A DNA stretch of 24,831 nucleotides from Larix sibirica (lineage: Eukaryota; Streptophyta; Pinopsida; Pinales; Pinaceae). The position numbers and the translations under genes are program-made. The notes below the pieces were generated by a model that was not told the DNA's origin, did no database searches, and worked only from the letters and a program-made list of their open reading frames with translations. Within the stretch, counting starts at the first letter, position 1. Every line of letters begins with the position of its first letter. The DNA is taken from positions 1 through 24,831 of the forward strand of contig NWUY0300068844.1 of NCBI GenBank assembly GCA_004151065.3, written 5' to 3'. Shown here one piece after another: positions 1-20,450 of the stretch.

Positions 1-95
1 GATTATTGAATATGGTTCAGAAAGAGAGGAGATGTAGCATATAGAGTAAATCAGATTATTGAGCTGGATGAGAGAAAAAGGGCAAAACTCTGGCA

Positions 96-167
96 TTTTT
101 AAATTGAAGGCATCCCTATTTCTGGATATCTAAATTTACGAAATAGGGAATACCTTCAATTTAAAAA
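96..167. other. stem-loop, 27/28-nt arms with 17-nt loop
   Basis: The left arm (96-122) and right arm (140-167) are complementary except for one mismatch and one bulged base; the loop is 123-139. The arm core is AAATTGAAGG followed by CCCTATTTC, matched by GAAATAGGG and CCTTCAATTT. The shape would suit a plant microRNA or siRNA precursor, or the end of a small MITE-like inverted repeat. No host transcript is evident. It lies about 1.5 kb past the RPS15 stop codon. Confidence 0.6.
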
Positions 168-249
168 CGTGAATTAGCCTTTGAAAAACAAGCAACATTA
201 AGAGATGGAGTTTTCATTGAAAAAATCGATGGAAATTTGGTTTTACAGA

Positions 250-455
250 GACTTATGCTCTGGCAAAACTTGATTTTGGATAAATTGTTAAAACTACAGA
301 CAATCGACCTCAATACCCACATTTCAATCTACATGAAAATGTGCGAATGTTCAGCTTACGCCAACTTGCGCTCTAGCAAAATTGATTTCAAGATAAACAT
401 TGATCCACATCAATACCTGCATTTCAATCTAATGAAAAAGTGTGAATGTATCAAC
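250..455. repeat. imperfect tandem duplication, period about 101-113 bp
   Basis: Two copies share a CTCT(G/A)GCAAAA(C/T)TTGATTT-like start (about 257 and 370) and a CATTTCAATCTA block followed by GAAAA and TGTG(C/T)GAATGT (about 317-349 and 418-449). Copies are clearly related but diverged. Overlapping open frames in this stretch show no protein similarity that I recognise. Confidence 0.5.
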
Positions 456-1680
456 CACACCATGTATCCCCATTTGTCTTTATGCTCTCAATGGGGGGTA
501 CTGGTCCATATTTTCTTCTAAAGAAATGCGGACTTAAAACACAGAGAAAACTAGGCAACAAGCAACAATCCCACAAAAGCTGGCCTGAGAGAGGAGATCA
601 TGCACTGAAAATTTGCATTTTCCAAGGACTTGTAATGATAATACATAGACAATACACTGCAAATATGAAACAACGAAAACTTGGCACCCCACAACACCGT
701 GTCTCCAACTTCTGCTTTAATGCAAGGCATCAAAAAGACCAAAAGCCACGATATACCCGCTTCAGAAACCAATAAACCCACCAATGACATGATCACCCTT
801 CATCTTGGCAGATTTACAGACCTTGTCTGAGACTATTTTCAACCTCTATGCAAACCAAAACCTTTACTTAATTTACAATCTAGTATCAAGCAACTGCTTA
901 AAAGACTTAAAAAAAGGTAATAAAAATTAAAGAACCATGGCCAAATTCAGTTGAAAATATTAGGTAACCTGTTTCACCTAAGACGGTGAACTTTTGAAGA
1001 CAAATGCCGTTAAACAATAAACAATGTAATGTGCCTCATATCAAAAATAGGCATCCGCCACAATCACCAGTATTTTCCTTTTCCCATTTTTAAATATTTC
1101 TTAGAATTACTGCAAAATCATTACTTGGACCAATCAATAATACCCTCAGAAGTGTCAAAACCTCAAAGATATCAATTTAAAATGAATTGAGTTGACAAGT
1201 CAAAACCTCTTCAGAACTCAATTCTTAATATCTATGTTATTTCTCCATATTCATCAAAAAAACTGCAAAACCATACTTGAAGCAAACACCTTTAATACTG
1301 TCGAAATCAAGTAGTTGACTATATCTTAAAGGCAAACTTTGAAACGATTGTTTGATAGCAGAGAAGTAAAGCACAATTCTCATCACCCAATATCTACGCT
1401 ATTTCTACACATTTGAACCAAAATAGAATGCCTGGGCACTTCAGGCCAGCAATATCTGGATGGAACTTTCATCAAAATAAATAGTTCAACGTATACAAAA
1501 TATAATGCATTAGCTAACTGAAAATAACAATATACCGAAAATTACTATTCAAGAATTCACTTAAACATTGTGAAAGGAGGCATATGTAAACATGGAACCA
1601 ACAATCTGTGCCTATACTTCTGAGCCGGAACCAATTAAAAATACCCCACTACATATCCATATTAAACGAGCCAAGCTGGT
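456..1680. other. AT-rich region downstream of RPS15, no gene seen
   Basis: No conserved protein, tRNA or repeat boundary is recognisable. The right part, nearest 1680, must include the RPS15 3' UTR and cleavage site. A minus-strand open frame at 551-796 is hydrophobic at its start but matches no family I know and is probably chance. Confidence 0.5.
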
Positions 1681-11500
<9,820 letters not shown>

Positions 11501-11660
11501 GGCTGCAGCTGAAACAACAGACGACGCCTCTGCTCCGCTCCCGCAAACACACTGCACAAACAACTTACCCTAAGCACGCGCAACTGGAAACGAACATATG
11601 AAATCGTCGGGGTTTTAATTTATGGGCTAGGGTTTTGCGCAAAAAAATAGGGTTCGTCGA
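11501..11660 (-). promoter_or_regulatory. RPS15 5' UTR and core promoter with telo-box and site II motifs
   Basis: Reading the minus strand towards the ATG, there is AACCCTA at 11654-11648, then AAACCCTA at 11635-11628 overlapping AGCCCA (site II TGGGCT on plus, 11623-11628), then an AT-rich ATAAATTAAAA stretch (about 11622-11612) that could act as a TATA-like element. Telo-box plus site II is the known arrangement in plant ribosomal-protein and other growth-regulated promoters. The 5' UTR nearest the ATG is GC-rich compared with the flanks. The transcription start is not determined. Confidence 0.65.
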
Positions 11661-11899
11661 GCCTGTAGACTCGGTTCCAAACCTAGGACTCACTATAGCT
11701 TCGGATCAAACCAAAAGTACCCATGGTCCATGTGGCATTTCAAGTCACTAGTGAGATCATTTTAAGCCATCCACTGTTCCACAAACTTGGTTGGAGATAC
11801 CTTGAGATGTCAATATCTTTTGAGTTCTTTTGTGTTTGCATTTACTCCATGTTTCCATGGTGAGTGGGTTGCGTTGCAAAGGCATGTGTTGGGTTTGCT

Positions 11900-12030
11900 A
11901 CTCAAGAAGAATCAAGGAATACTCGGTTATATATCAATTACATAATATGTCACGTAGTGGGACTTGAATCCAAGTGGGGATTATAACAATATTCCTTGCA
12001 ATCACTCGATCTACACTCAATTGTGTGAGG
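11900..12030 (-). mobile_element. possible tRNA-derived SINE remnant
   Basis: On the minus strand, TAGATCGAGTG (12013-12003) resembles an A-box (9 of 11) and GATTCAAGTCC (11970-11960) is a good B-box, 32 nt apart. I could not find a tail or target-site duplication, so the ends are arbitrary and the call is tentative. Confidence 0.3.
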
Positions 12031-12349
12031 TCTACTTGTTCTACAATGGTTCACACTCAACTTAATTCTTAATTCTTTAATTCTTTTTTCACACACAAAA
12101 AAAAAAAAATTGTAACTTGATATTCATATTAATATGAACGAAAGATGACATTGTCAAATATATAAAGAGTTAAAAACCATGACATGGTCCTCCAAAAAAT
12201 AGTTGTAGAAAGCCACTAGCAAGTATTGAAACAACTTGACCTCCAAAACAATGTCCTTCCATACATCGACTGACTACATACCTATGGGTCAAAATTGTAT
12301 ATACCTAAAATAGATTTAAATAAAATTCTTATTGCACTTTCTTGGATCT

Positions 12350-12965
12350 TCTTCTCTTGCTCCAACGCCAATAAGAGGGCACACACAAAGGCAAAACACT
12401 AACCATGGTGATTGTCAAGACAAGGCACCTATAGCATCGATTACATCCTTGAGCTTCTACCATAATGAAAACTAGCAATTGTTAGCTTTCCTTATGCACA
12501 AGCACAAGTGCATTGCCGACAACATCCTAACACTAAAATTGGTTAGGGTGAAATGACAATTCCCCACATACCCTGAGAAATGATTACATATGTGTGCTTG
12601 TCCGTGATGGAAGCGACTAGTGACCGCTAACATTCCATTTATGAGAAGATCAAGTTAGAACCCACAACAACATCATATTTGAATACATCTCGTGTTTCAT
12701 ATTCATAGATTCCCTTAACTTGTTCCGAAGCCAATAAATGGGCACACATAGAGGTAAAACTCTAACCAAGTTGATTGTTAGGATAAAGGAAACCCTAATA
12801 AATTATTTCATACTTGTGCTTGTCCCTGAAGAAAAGTTAGTGACTACTAGCTTTTCATATATGAGAAGAACAAGTGTAGAACCCACAACAACATCAAATT
12901 TGTTTCATAATCATGGATCTTTTTAGCTTGTTCTAGAGCCCATAAATGTGCACACACAAAGTTAA
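12350..12965. repeat. irregular tandem repeats, about 2.5 copies, 209-363 bp apart
   Basis: A block like GCCAATAAATGGGCACACA followed by AAAACTCTAACCA occurs at about 12367, 12731 and 12940. A second block, AGAACCCACAACAACATCA, is identical at 12657-12675 and 12878-12896. The shared GTGCTTGTCC(G/C)TGA element lies before each of the latter. Units are unequal through indels. Confidence 0.6.
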
Positions 12966-13385
12966 AATCTAACCATGATGCAAACTACAAAAATGAGTGA
13001 TCTATGTGACAATCACCGATAGCAACAACAACTGAAATAAAAGTTGCAAAATTACGAAGAATTCATAATTGTCAAGTGTTATATTAAAGAACTACTCTTT
13101 CTAGCAGTTACATAGAGTCAATGGCTTGCAATTTAGAGTCATCATAAAATTGATTGAATTCTTAAGTTGTAATGTAACCCATGTTTATGGTGAAATAACG
13201 TATAATAATTTCTTATGAAGATTATACATGTGAAAATATATTCCAATATTCATAAATAATTAAAACCCTACACATATCTAATAACAATCCAATGAATATA
13301 ATCATATGCATGTCTTCTTCTCATGCTCTGTCTCACTAATTGGCTACAAATTTCCTTTTGACATTTTAGCATTAGGAATGCTACA

Positions 13386-13585
13386 TTTTTTTCTAAGGAA
13401 CAACCTCATGAAAAACCCTCTGAGTACTTTCCCATCATTCATGAATGGTAAGCAGGGTAAACCATTGGCCCCAATTACATAACTTAACCTTGAGGGGATC
13501 GAGAGAGTTGAAACCGTGGCCTCACTAACTTTGGGGGGAGAGATATCACGCCTGGCTCATGGATGCTTGAGCTAACCCTCAGGGA
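13386..13585 (-). mobile_element. tRNA-derived SINE, 200 bp, minus strand, with target-site duplication
   Basis: Read on the minus strand from 13585, it starts TCCCTGAGGGT, has an A-box TAGCTCAAGCA (13574-13564, 10 of 11) and a B-box-like TTTCAACTC (within 13515-13505) about 49 nt later, and ends in TTAGAAAAAAA. Flanks on plus are TAGGAATGCTACA (13373-13385) and TAGGAATACTACA (13586-13598), a 13-bp target-site duplication with one difference. Sequence outside the boxes does not resemble the SINE at 7081, so it is probably a different family. Confidence 0.75.
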
Positions 13586-13598
13586 TAGGAATACTACA

Positions 13599-14100
13599 AT
13601 TTATTAACACTAAACTTTAAATTTAATATATTAAAAAATTCCATCTTTGTTATACTTAACTTGGCGGCAGGATCTTGAGCCTATGAGGACAATCCCATTA
13701 GGCTTCAAAACAAAACCTATCTAATTGTATAGATGTATCAATACAACTATTGTAACTTAGTCACGTTGGGGTTATGTTATAGTGATTTCGGACACCAATA
13801 TACAATACACTCATAGCTTGAACCCACTAGTCTAATTGTTAAAGTCATCATAAATTTTTTTCGAAGGAAAAAACCACTTTTTTTAATTTTCAGAGAAATC
13901 AAAAATACATTCTTCGGCCCCGAGGGCATCTAGCAAAATTGCCATTGAAAGATGATTCTATGCCTGTGTTTTCTTTTTATACTTTTCAAATTAGTGCATA
14001 ATACATCTGATTATAATGGAACCCAACTGAAATGACCAACATTCCCAAAATGTAGAGTATTAGGTGTAAGATTGCAAAAACTTGCATTTATGAGGGATAA
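13599..14100. other. AT-rich spacer and probable LINE 3' end
   Basis: No gene is seen. The part above about 13860 is probably the 3' UTR and tail of the minus-strand LINE to its right (A-rich runs on the minus strand at 13890-13850), but no target-site duplication could be identified. Confidence 0.4.
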
Positions 14101-14189
14101 TAAAGAACATAACCAAAGAGAAAAAACTATCATTGTGCTTCATAAGCTATAAGGGGGAGGTTGGATACATGGGATCCTTGATCATCTAC

Positions 14190-17100
14190 CTTCATGATGA
14201 TCACTACGCCTGGCGTGCACTTGAGACTTTTTTTAGAATGTTGATCTGCATAGAGATTGTGTTCTCGATAAATGTGATGGAATTTAATTTATGAAAATCC
14301 GGAAGAGACCTATTTTAATGATCTTCATAATTCCATCAACCTGATATCTTCCAACAAATAGGTTCCAGTCATCCAATTCATGACTAGAGAGGAGTCCCCA
14401 TGTACCTATAGATTCTGGACTCTGTTATCCCAAGCAATGTGAAGGATAAATTTTAGGACCAAGAGCTCAGTTTTGTTGTTAGATCCCTGGAATGCATGGC
14501 CTGAGAATGGAATGTATATTTCCTCTGTAAAATACAAGATTCCCCTAATCCCTTGTGAGCGCTCTTGTCCTTGACAAGTGCCATCATAACAATCTTGGGC
14601 ACGTGATTTATCTATCATTACGTCTCCTATTATCCATGGGGTTGGAGTGGTCATCTCCTCTTTGTAAAAGATTCAAAGACCCAATATTCGTGCCATTGTT
14701 TGAAAGGAGGGGATAGATCCATTTTTTAATATGGCTTCAATCCTAGCAAGCCAGATGCCCCAAAGGGTTGGGAAAGGGATACAATGCAGGGGCTTTGAGT
14801 CTTGTATAGAGAACCACTACTACATGTTATGAGAGATATACTTGCTACTTTAGAGATTTTGAAGTTGAAACCTAGCTTCCGAGTCTTTCCAAACTTGTTT
14901 GTTGTAAGCATAGTGAATGATGAGATGAGGAGTATTTTTCATCAATATTTTGCAAAGACTGCAACGAACTGGACCTTGCAATTGTCTTTTTTGCAATGAA
15001 CCAGACCTTGCAATTGTCTTTTTTGCAAGAGAGCACTAGCCAAACAAAGATCATGCATTTAAGGGGAGGCAAGGCCTTCCATATTCGCTTAAACCACCAC
15101 TTCAACTCCAAAAAACCATAAACTTGAGATTTATAACCATGCTTTACCATATAGGATCCCCTATCCTTTTCCTAACTAGACCAATTGGTCATGCTCTTCA
15201 CTAATTTGGATGTGTCCACATTGGAGACTTTGAAGAAAGGAATGCCATTCAGGTTGAAGGCCATTTGGAATACCAACTGCTTGGGATTTGGACCATCCCT
15301 ACTTCCATATGGTGGTATTGTTCTCATATTTGATATGAGACATAAATAAGAGATCTTTTTCCCTCAAATGTCTTAATAACTCAAGGGAGAGAAAGATCTT
15401 CCACCCACATCCAATGATTGAGTCTTCTCCAAGGCATACTTATTCACCATTCCTCACTTTCCACACAAGATATGGGCCAATTATCGAAAATGTTGTGATC
15501 ATTGATTTCTAGTGTAGAAACCTCCTTTGGTGTTTAAATTCCATACTAATTTTGCAACAAGGTCTTTGTTGAAGGTGAGGGTGTCCTTTAATCCTCACCC
15601 CTCTCTTCCTTTGGCTTGGTAATTGATTTCCAATTGGTCCAATGCAGATCCTAGGTATCCTTACCTCTCCATAAGAATTAACTACACGACCTTTGAAATT
15701 TAGAGATTACTCCTTTCAGTATGTTAGCCATGAAGTTCCAATATATGGGTGTAGCTTCAAGCACCGATTTTACTATAATGAGATGAGCTTCTCTAAAAAG
15801 CCATCAATTGCACCAATGATAGATTCTATCTTCAATTCTACCTAATATCCAATTCCAGTTGACCTTCCTATATATGTTCGGCTTGAGAGTAAATCCTAAA
15901 TACTTCATGCCTGAAGAGATTCCCCCACTTGGAATCGAAAAATATTTTGAAGTGCATGAGTTACATGATCCTCTAGGTTAAGAAAATAACAAACAAAATT
16001 GTCCTCATTGATCTTCATTCTAGTGGCTTTACAGTAAAGTTGCAATGTGCCTGAGAGAGCCTTTCCTTCATGCACGGTTCTATTAGTTATTAAAAAGATA
16101 TCATCAACAAAAAGAAGGTGGGTAATCTTTAAGTTCCCACCATTGGAGAGGCCTTGAATTCGATGGGAGGCTTTAGCTTATTGAATAACTCGACTAAGCC
16201 CCTCCGCTATGAACAAAAAAAGGTGGGGAGATAGCAAACAACCTTGTCTTAGCCCCCTGGAAAGGGAGAAGAAAGACGATATTGAACCATTGATTAAGAC
16301 TACATAAGACACCGAGGCAAGACAACCCATTATCCAGTTCACATTAATTAAATTGAATCCTATATGTATCAAAAGTAGCCTCAAATATAACCAACTTACC
16401 TTGTCGAAGGCTTTTGAGAGGTCTCATTTTATAACCATACTTGGATATTTATGGGCTTTCATGCTATCTAAGCATTCTTGAGTTGCCCCAATAGTGTCAT
16501 GAATTTGTCTTCCTTTGAGAAATGCAAATTGTTTCGAGCATATTAATTCAGAGGAAACCAACTTGAGCCTCTCTTATAGCATTTTGGAAATGATATTGTA
16601 AATGGTATTGCAAATATAGAATTGATGTAAGTCCCTAAAGCTACTCAACTTGTCAGTTTTAGGGATAAGAGCTAGGAAGGTTGCGTTCAAAGATAAAGGA
16701 ATGTTTCCAGCTTGTCTTACCTCCTCCATTACATGAAGCATGTCCCTCCCCATCAGCTTGAAGAAACTCTAAAAGAGTTTTATGGTCTAACCATCGAGTC
16801 CCGAGCTCTTATCTTTCCTTAGCTTGCCCATTACACTTTCCAACTCAACTAGGGTGGCAAGTTCTAAGAATTTATTATCGGCCTTTGGTGAAATCATTCT
16901 AGGAAAGATGGTACTTATTCTAAACACCTCAACTATGTTGGCCTCGGGTGGTTCAAAATAAATATTTGAGAAGTGTTGAACCTCCTATTCATCCAGGCCT
17001 AAGAAACCCTTGCGGGGGACATTATCTGGTCCCTATAGCTCCAATATAGTTTTGAAATTCTTCCTATGATTTGCCACCTTGTGAAAAAAGGACGTGTTAT

Positions 17101-18183
17101 CCTATCATAGTGACAACCATGTAGCCCAATTTTTCAATCTCCAACCTACTTCTCTATCCCTTAACAACTTGGCTTTATGGGCTTCCAGGGTTTTAATGCG
17201 ACGGAGAACCTCCTCTATAAGAGGCTATTGAGCAAGGTTTGCTTGTAAACGCTGAAATTATGACTCAATATCTACAATTCCCTTATTCTTGTCCTTATGT
17301 CATTGGCCCTCCTGGTCGAGGATGGATTTTTTGAGGCCTTTTAACGAATTGGAAAACTATTGACTGAGACTTAATTCATAACGGTCATCGAACGTCTTCC
17401 ACTCTATCAAGACTGGGTTCTTGAATTCCTCCTCAATGAGCCAAGAAGGGTTAAATTAAAGGGTGTTGGTGGCTTGTTTTCCCTCAATTATAGGAGGAGA
17501 ATCATTGGTTGATGGTCCAACCCCCTTGTAGTAACCCATGACCTACAAATATGGGATTGATTGGAAATAGCCTTGACTATCAAGAAGCAGTCCATCTTCT
17601 TGTCTAGGGCAGCATACCTAAAGCGATTGTTCCACCAAATGGGATTTAGCACTAGTAGACCAATGTCTATTAGGTTTTGATTTTCTTGTTGGTGTTACAT
17701 GAAATCATATATAGGATTAGATCTTGTCGAAGCTCTCCAAACTTCATTCCTGGAAAGGGTGAAATTCATACCACTCCCTATAATCAGGTTATCTTCCTCT
17801 AATATCGGTGAGGCAAAGAAACAACTCCATAAGTCCTATTTTTTAGTATACAGACCATATATGTTGATAATGGAAATTGTCGATAAGGCCGAGGGGATGA
17901 GCGGCTCAACTAGGAGACCCACTCAAGTATATTAGTTGTTCAATAGTTGAAAATACCAACCTCGTCATCCTATTAGAAGGTTGCTCGCGAGGCCTGATGA
18001 CTCAACCCATAGGAACTCCCATCATTTCAGTAGATTTTGGATGTGATTCACCACCATCGTGCATTTGCACATTGTTTCTTGTATGATAATGATATATGGA
18101 TTTTCTTTCTCCACTAGTTGGTGGAGGGCCAAGTGTTTGGTGGGCCTAGCCAAACCCCAGACATTTAATGATAAGAGCTTCAT
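14190..18183 (-). pseudogene. LINE-A ORF2 remnant: endonuclease, reverse transcriptase, RNase H
   Basis: ATG at 18183-18181 opens MKLLSLNVWGLARPTKH, the usual start of the APE-type endonuclease, followed by IIIIQETM. The linker NTSFFHKVANHRKNF lies at about 17100-17055. Reverse-transcriptase motifs follow: KDKSSGLDG, ALIPK, FAFLKGRQIHDTI, DLSKAFDKV (16423-16397), GLRQGCLLSP (16255-16226), FVDD (16111-16100) and MKINEDN. A zf-RVT-like WWFKRIWKALPPLK sits at 15099-15058. RNase H follows with CYDGT (Asp 14585), NNKTELL, HGDS (Asp 14396-14394) and YREHNLYAD (14271-14244), so all four acidic positions are still readable. Many stops and shifts break the frame, including a 32-bp duplication. Confidence 0.9.
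14973..15028. repeat. 32-bp tandem duplication inside LINE-A ORF2
   Basis: ACCTTGCAATTG followed by TCTTTTTTGCAA is identical at 14973-14996 and 15005-15028, a period of 32 bp. As 32 is not a multiple of three, the event shifts the ORF2 frame between the zf-RVT-like segment and RNase H. Confidence 0.85.
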
Positions 18184-18189
18184 CGATGA

Positions 18190-20423
18190 CACCTGGAATT
18201 GGGCTTATGATCTCTAAGAGCCCGGTGAAGAGTCAATTGAGTACCCTTCTTAATTTCTTCAACCGCTTTTGATTGTGCGTGTTTGATCAGGGATTTTGTG
18301 CCTAATCTAACCTAACCTTTGTCTTGTGAGGTGTCTCCCCCTAGACCTCTTGAATACCTCCCTAGTTTGGTGGAGGGGTCAACCTTTGATCGTAATGCAT
18401 AGGGGCAGTGTTGTACCTATTACTCCGAGTGGGATGCCTAACATGTCTCGCCACTTGGTTGAGGCACTTTCTTGATGCGACTAGGGTCCTCTAAAAGAGA
18501 TTCATAACATGGTTCCATAGTACCCTGATTGTTCTCACCCTAAGATTCCATGTCCTTATCTACCACATTTTCAAAAGGAACGAAAAAGCCACTAAAAAAA
18601 TAAGAGAAAGAATAGTCATTACCTTCTTAATAGTGAGAGGAGGAGCCATAGTCCTACAAGACTTCTTGGGTCATTTACGGATCATTCAGTTGTTTCGGAT
18701 GATTTGTTTCCTCTTTATCGTCCATCGCTTGCTTAGAGGAGCACATTTATTTTTTAGGCATGCTTTGTTCTAGAATAGGCTTCACTTTGGAGGAAGTTAG
18801 AGATGGCTAGGAGATTGGATACTGTAACATGTCTTTATGTTGTTGGGAATTGGGCAGAGGTTGGGATACTAGTGCCTCCTTATGGCATTTTATACTTTGT
18901 GTGAGGTTGGCGCCATACGTCATGGGTCTTTTGTCCAGACCCTCCTTTGGTGAATTCATTCCTTTGATGCCTATGTCCCGAACTTCTTCTGTAACCCAAC
19001 CTCATCTGTTAGAACCTTATAGAGAGGCATAACTATCGAAATTGATGGGCCTCTTACCACTCTGCAGAAGCCCGACAACTTTAAAGTCTTAGTTGAGCTT
19101 GCAACCTCCATTTCCAGCATTCCATCATGTTTCTTCCTCCAAATTCTCCATTGGAAACACTCCATGCAATATTTTATCACGTGGCCCCATTAGTGACATC
19201 CACTACAATGGAGCCAGACATTGCAATAGTCTAGGGATTGGATGTGCACTAGGTCCCCTGATAAAATTCCACACTATTAACCAACCTATCCACTAGACCA
19301 ATTGAGACTAGGATTTTTGCTAACGATCTATTGGAGTAATATTCATAAGAGGGGTCTATCATCAGGGTTTTTCCAATAAGGTTACCAATCATCGAGAGGA
19401 TTTCATCGGTCTATAATTTGAATGGTAGTCCCAGAATCTTGACCCAAATGGGATGACCTATCGTTTTCTCCCTTCAGGGGTTGAAGCACAATTTCCAGAT
19501 TTTAGGGATAGCCAATAAGAGTTCCAAAACCACTTACCTTGTAGGATTTTGACTGCATTTGCTTTAGACCATAATTTAGATCCCAACCATCCATGAGCAA
19601 GAAATAAAATTTATGGGTTGTAGTTGATTTGGGACTCCCAAACTTCCTTTATAGAGTTCCTAAGGTCCATCTCAACAAATTGAATGCCATAAAATCGCAT
19701 GAATAAGGTCGTCCTCAAATAATCCATGTTATTGGCCACCATTGCTTCCTTCTACTAGTATTTCTTGGGCCCTCGCCCGACACTCCTGAGTGAGTCATTG
19801 GAGGTCGGATGAAGGGATCTAGATCCCTTCCAAAAATATTTAAACCAAGCATTCAACGCAACGCATCATGATCCATGGGCTATGGCTCACATTTCATTTC
19901 TAACGTCATTAGTTACATGCTCGTGTCCTATATGGGGGGTCTTTGCCTTTCCAATGTCTGCGGGATTTCTAATCGCCATCAACTTAGAGATGGTTGGTAT
20001 TGAGGGAAATATTACACAGAAGGCCAACATATTATTCTCCAAAGATGCTGAACAACCTTCATGTATGTTGGACTTTGTCACAAATCTGCCCTGATTCGTG
20101 CCATAGGGGTGGTTATTTGAGATCAACCCCTTCCTCTTAGCAGTTGATGATTCATTCAATGTGGGAACGAAGTGCTCTAACGTTTCAAGAATTGACCTTA
20201 CTATGAATTTGATCTCTACATGGTTGGGTCTCTCTTGATCCAGAGTATACACAATCTGAACCCCCACGACTGCTGCCTCCTTGCTCCTCCTATCATTTAA
20301 ATTGTGCCAACACTTAATTACCTCCTTATAGGACTTGAAAATGGCATAAGGGGCGTCCAAGTCATCATCCCCTTCAAACTCAACTAGCTCTCCATCCACC
20401 ATGTGGGTCAACTCCCCATTCAT
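18190..20423 (-). pseudogene. LINE-A ORF1 remnant (DUF4283-like and zinc knuckle)
   Basis: Begins with ATG at 20423-20421 and is open for 178 codons to 19887; this N-terminal part is acidic at first (VEFEGDDDLDAPY) with no known domain. Further on, in shifted frames, LQGKWFWNSYWLSLKS (about 19540-19495) and HPIWVKILGLPF (about 19455-19420) match the DUF4283 region of plant LINE ORF1 proteins. A zinc knuckle with C-x2-C-x4-H-x4-C spacing follows at 19207-19166 (HCSGCH, a stop, WGHVIKYC). ORF1 protein would bind the element's RNA. The knuckle is interrupted by an in-frame stop, so no full product is possible. Confidence 0.78.
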
Positions 20424-20450
20424 TCAGCCTAACCCCCGATCTTGAATAGG

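Larger units (their letters stand above)
11661..13372. other. RPS15 upstream region, irregular repeats, no gene
   Basis: No coding sequence is recognised. The region holds a possible SINE (about 11900-12030), a poly(A) run at about 12098-12110, a perfect palindrome TTCATATTAATATGAA (12123-12138) and irregular tandem repeats at 12350-12965, listed separately. Confidence 0.45.
14100..20450 (-). mobile_element. near full-length, inactivated L1-type LINE (LINE-A)
   Basis: The minus strand carries, in order, the ORF1 domains (20423 to about 18190) and ORF2 with endonuclease, reverse transcriptase, zf-RVT-like and RNase H parts (18183 to about 14190). Domain order, the ~4.0 kb ORF2 span and the RNase H at the end match plant L1-type non-LTR retrotransposons. 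Dozens of stops and shifts show that it is long dead. It ends some 2.6 kb upstream of the RPS15 start and points the same way as that gene. The 5' end lies near 20450-20510; the 3' end may extend to about 13860. Confidence 0.88.

Noticed and set aside
551-796. Minus-strand 81-codon hydrophobic open frame
   Set aside because: No known family, no splice or promoter context, and it overlaps a plus-strand frame of similar length in AT-rich DNA.
11687-11698. GACTCACTATAG, the core of a T7 phage promoter
   Set aside because: Only 12 of the promoter's bases match, the upstream part is different, and surrounding sequence is ordinary plant DNA with no vector. Treated as coincidence.
13640-13860. Two more B-box-like strings on the minus strand (GCTCAAGATCC, GGGTTCAAGC)
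   Set aside because: No matching A-box at proper spacing and no tail or target-site duplication.
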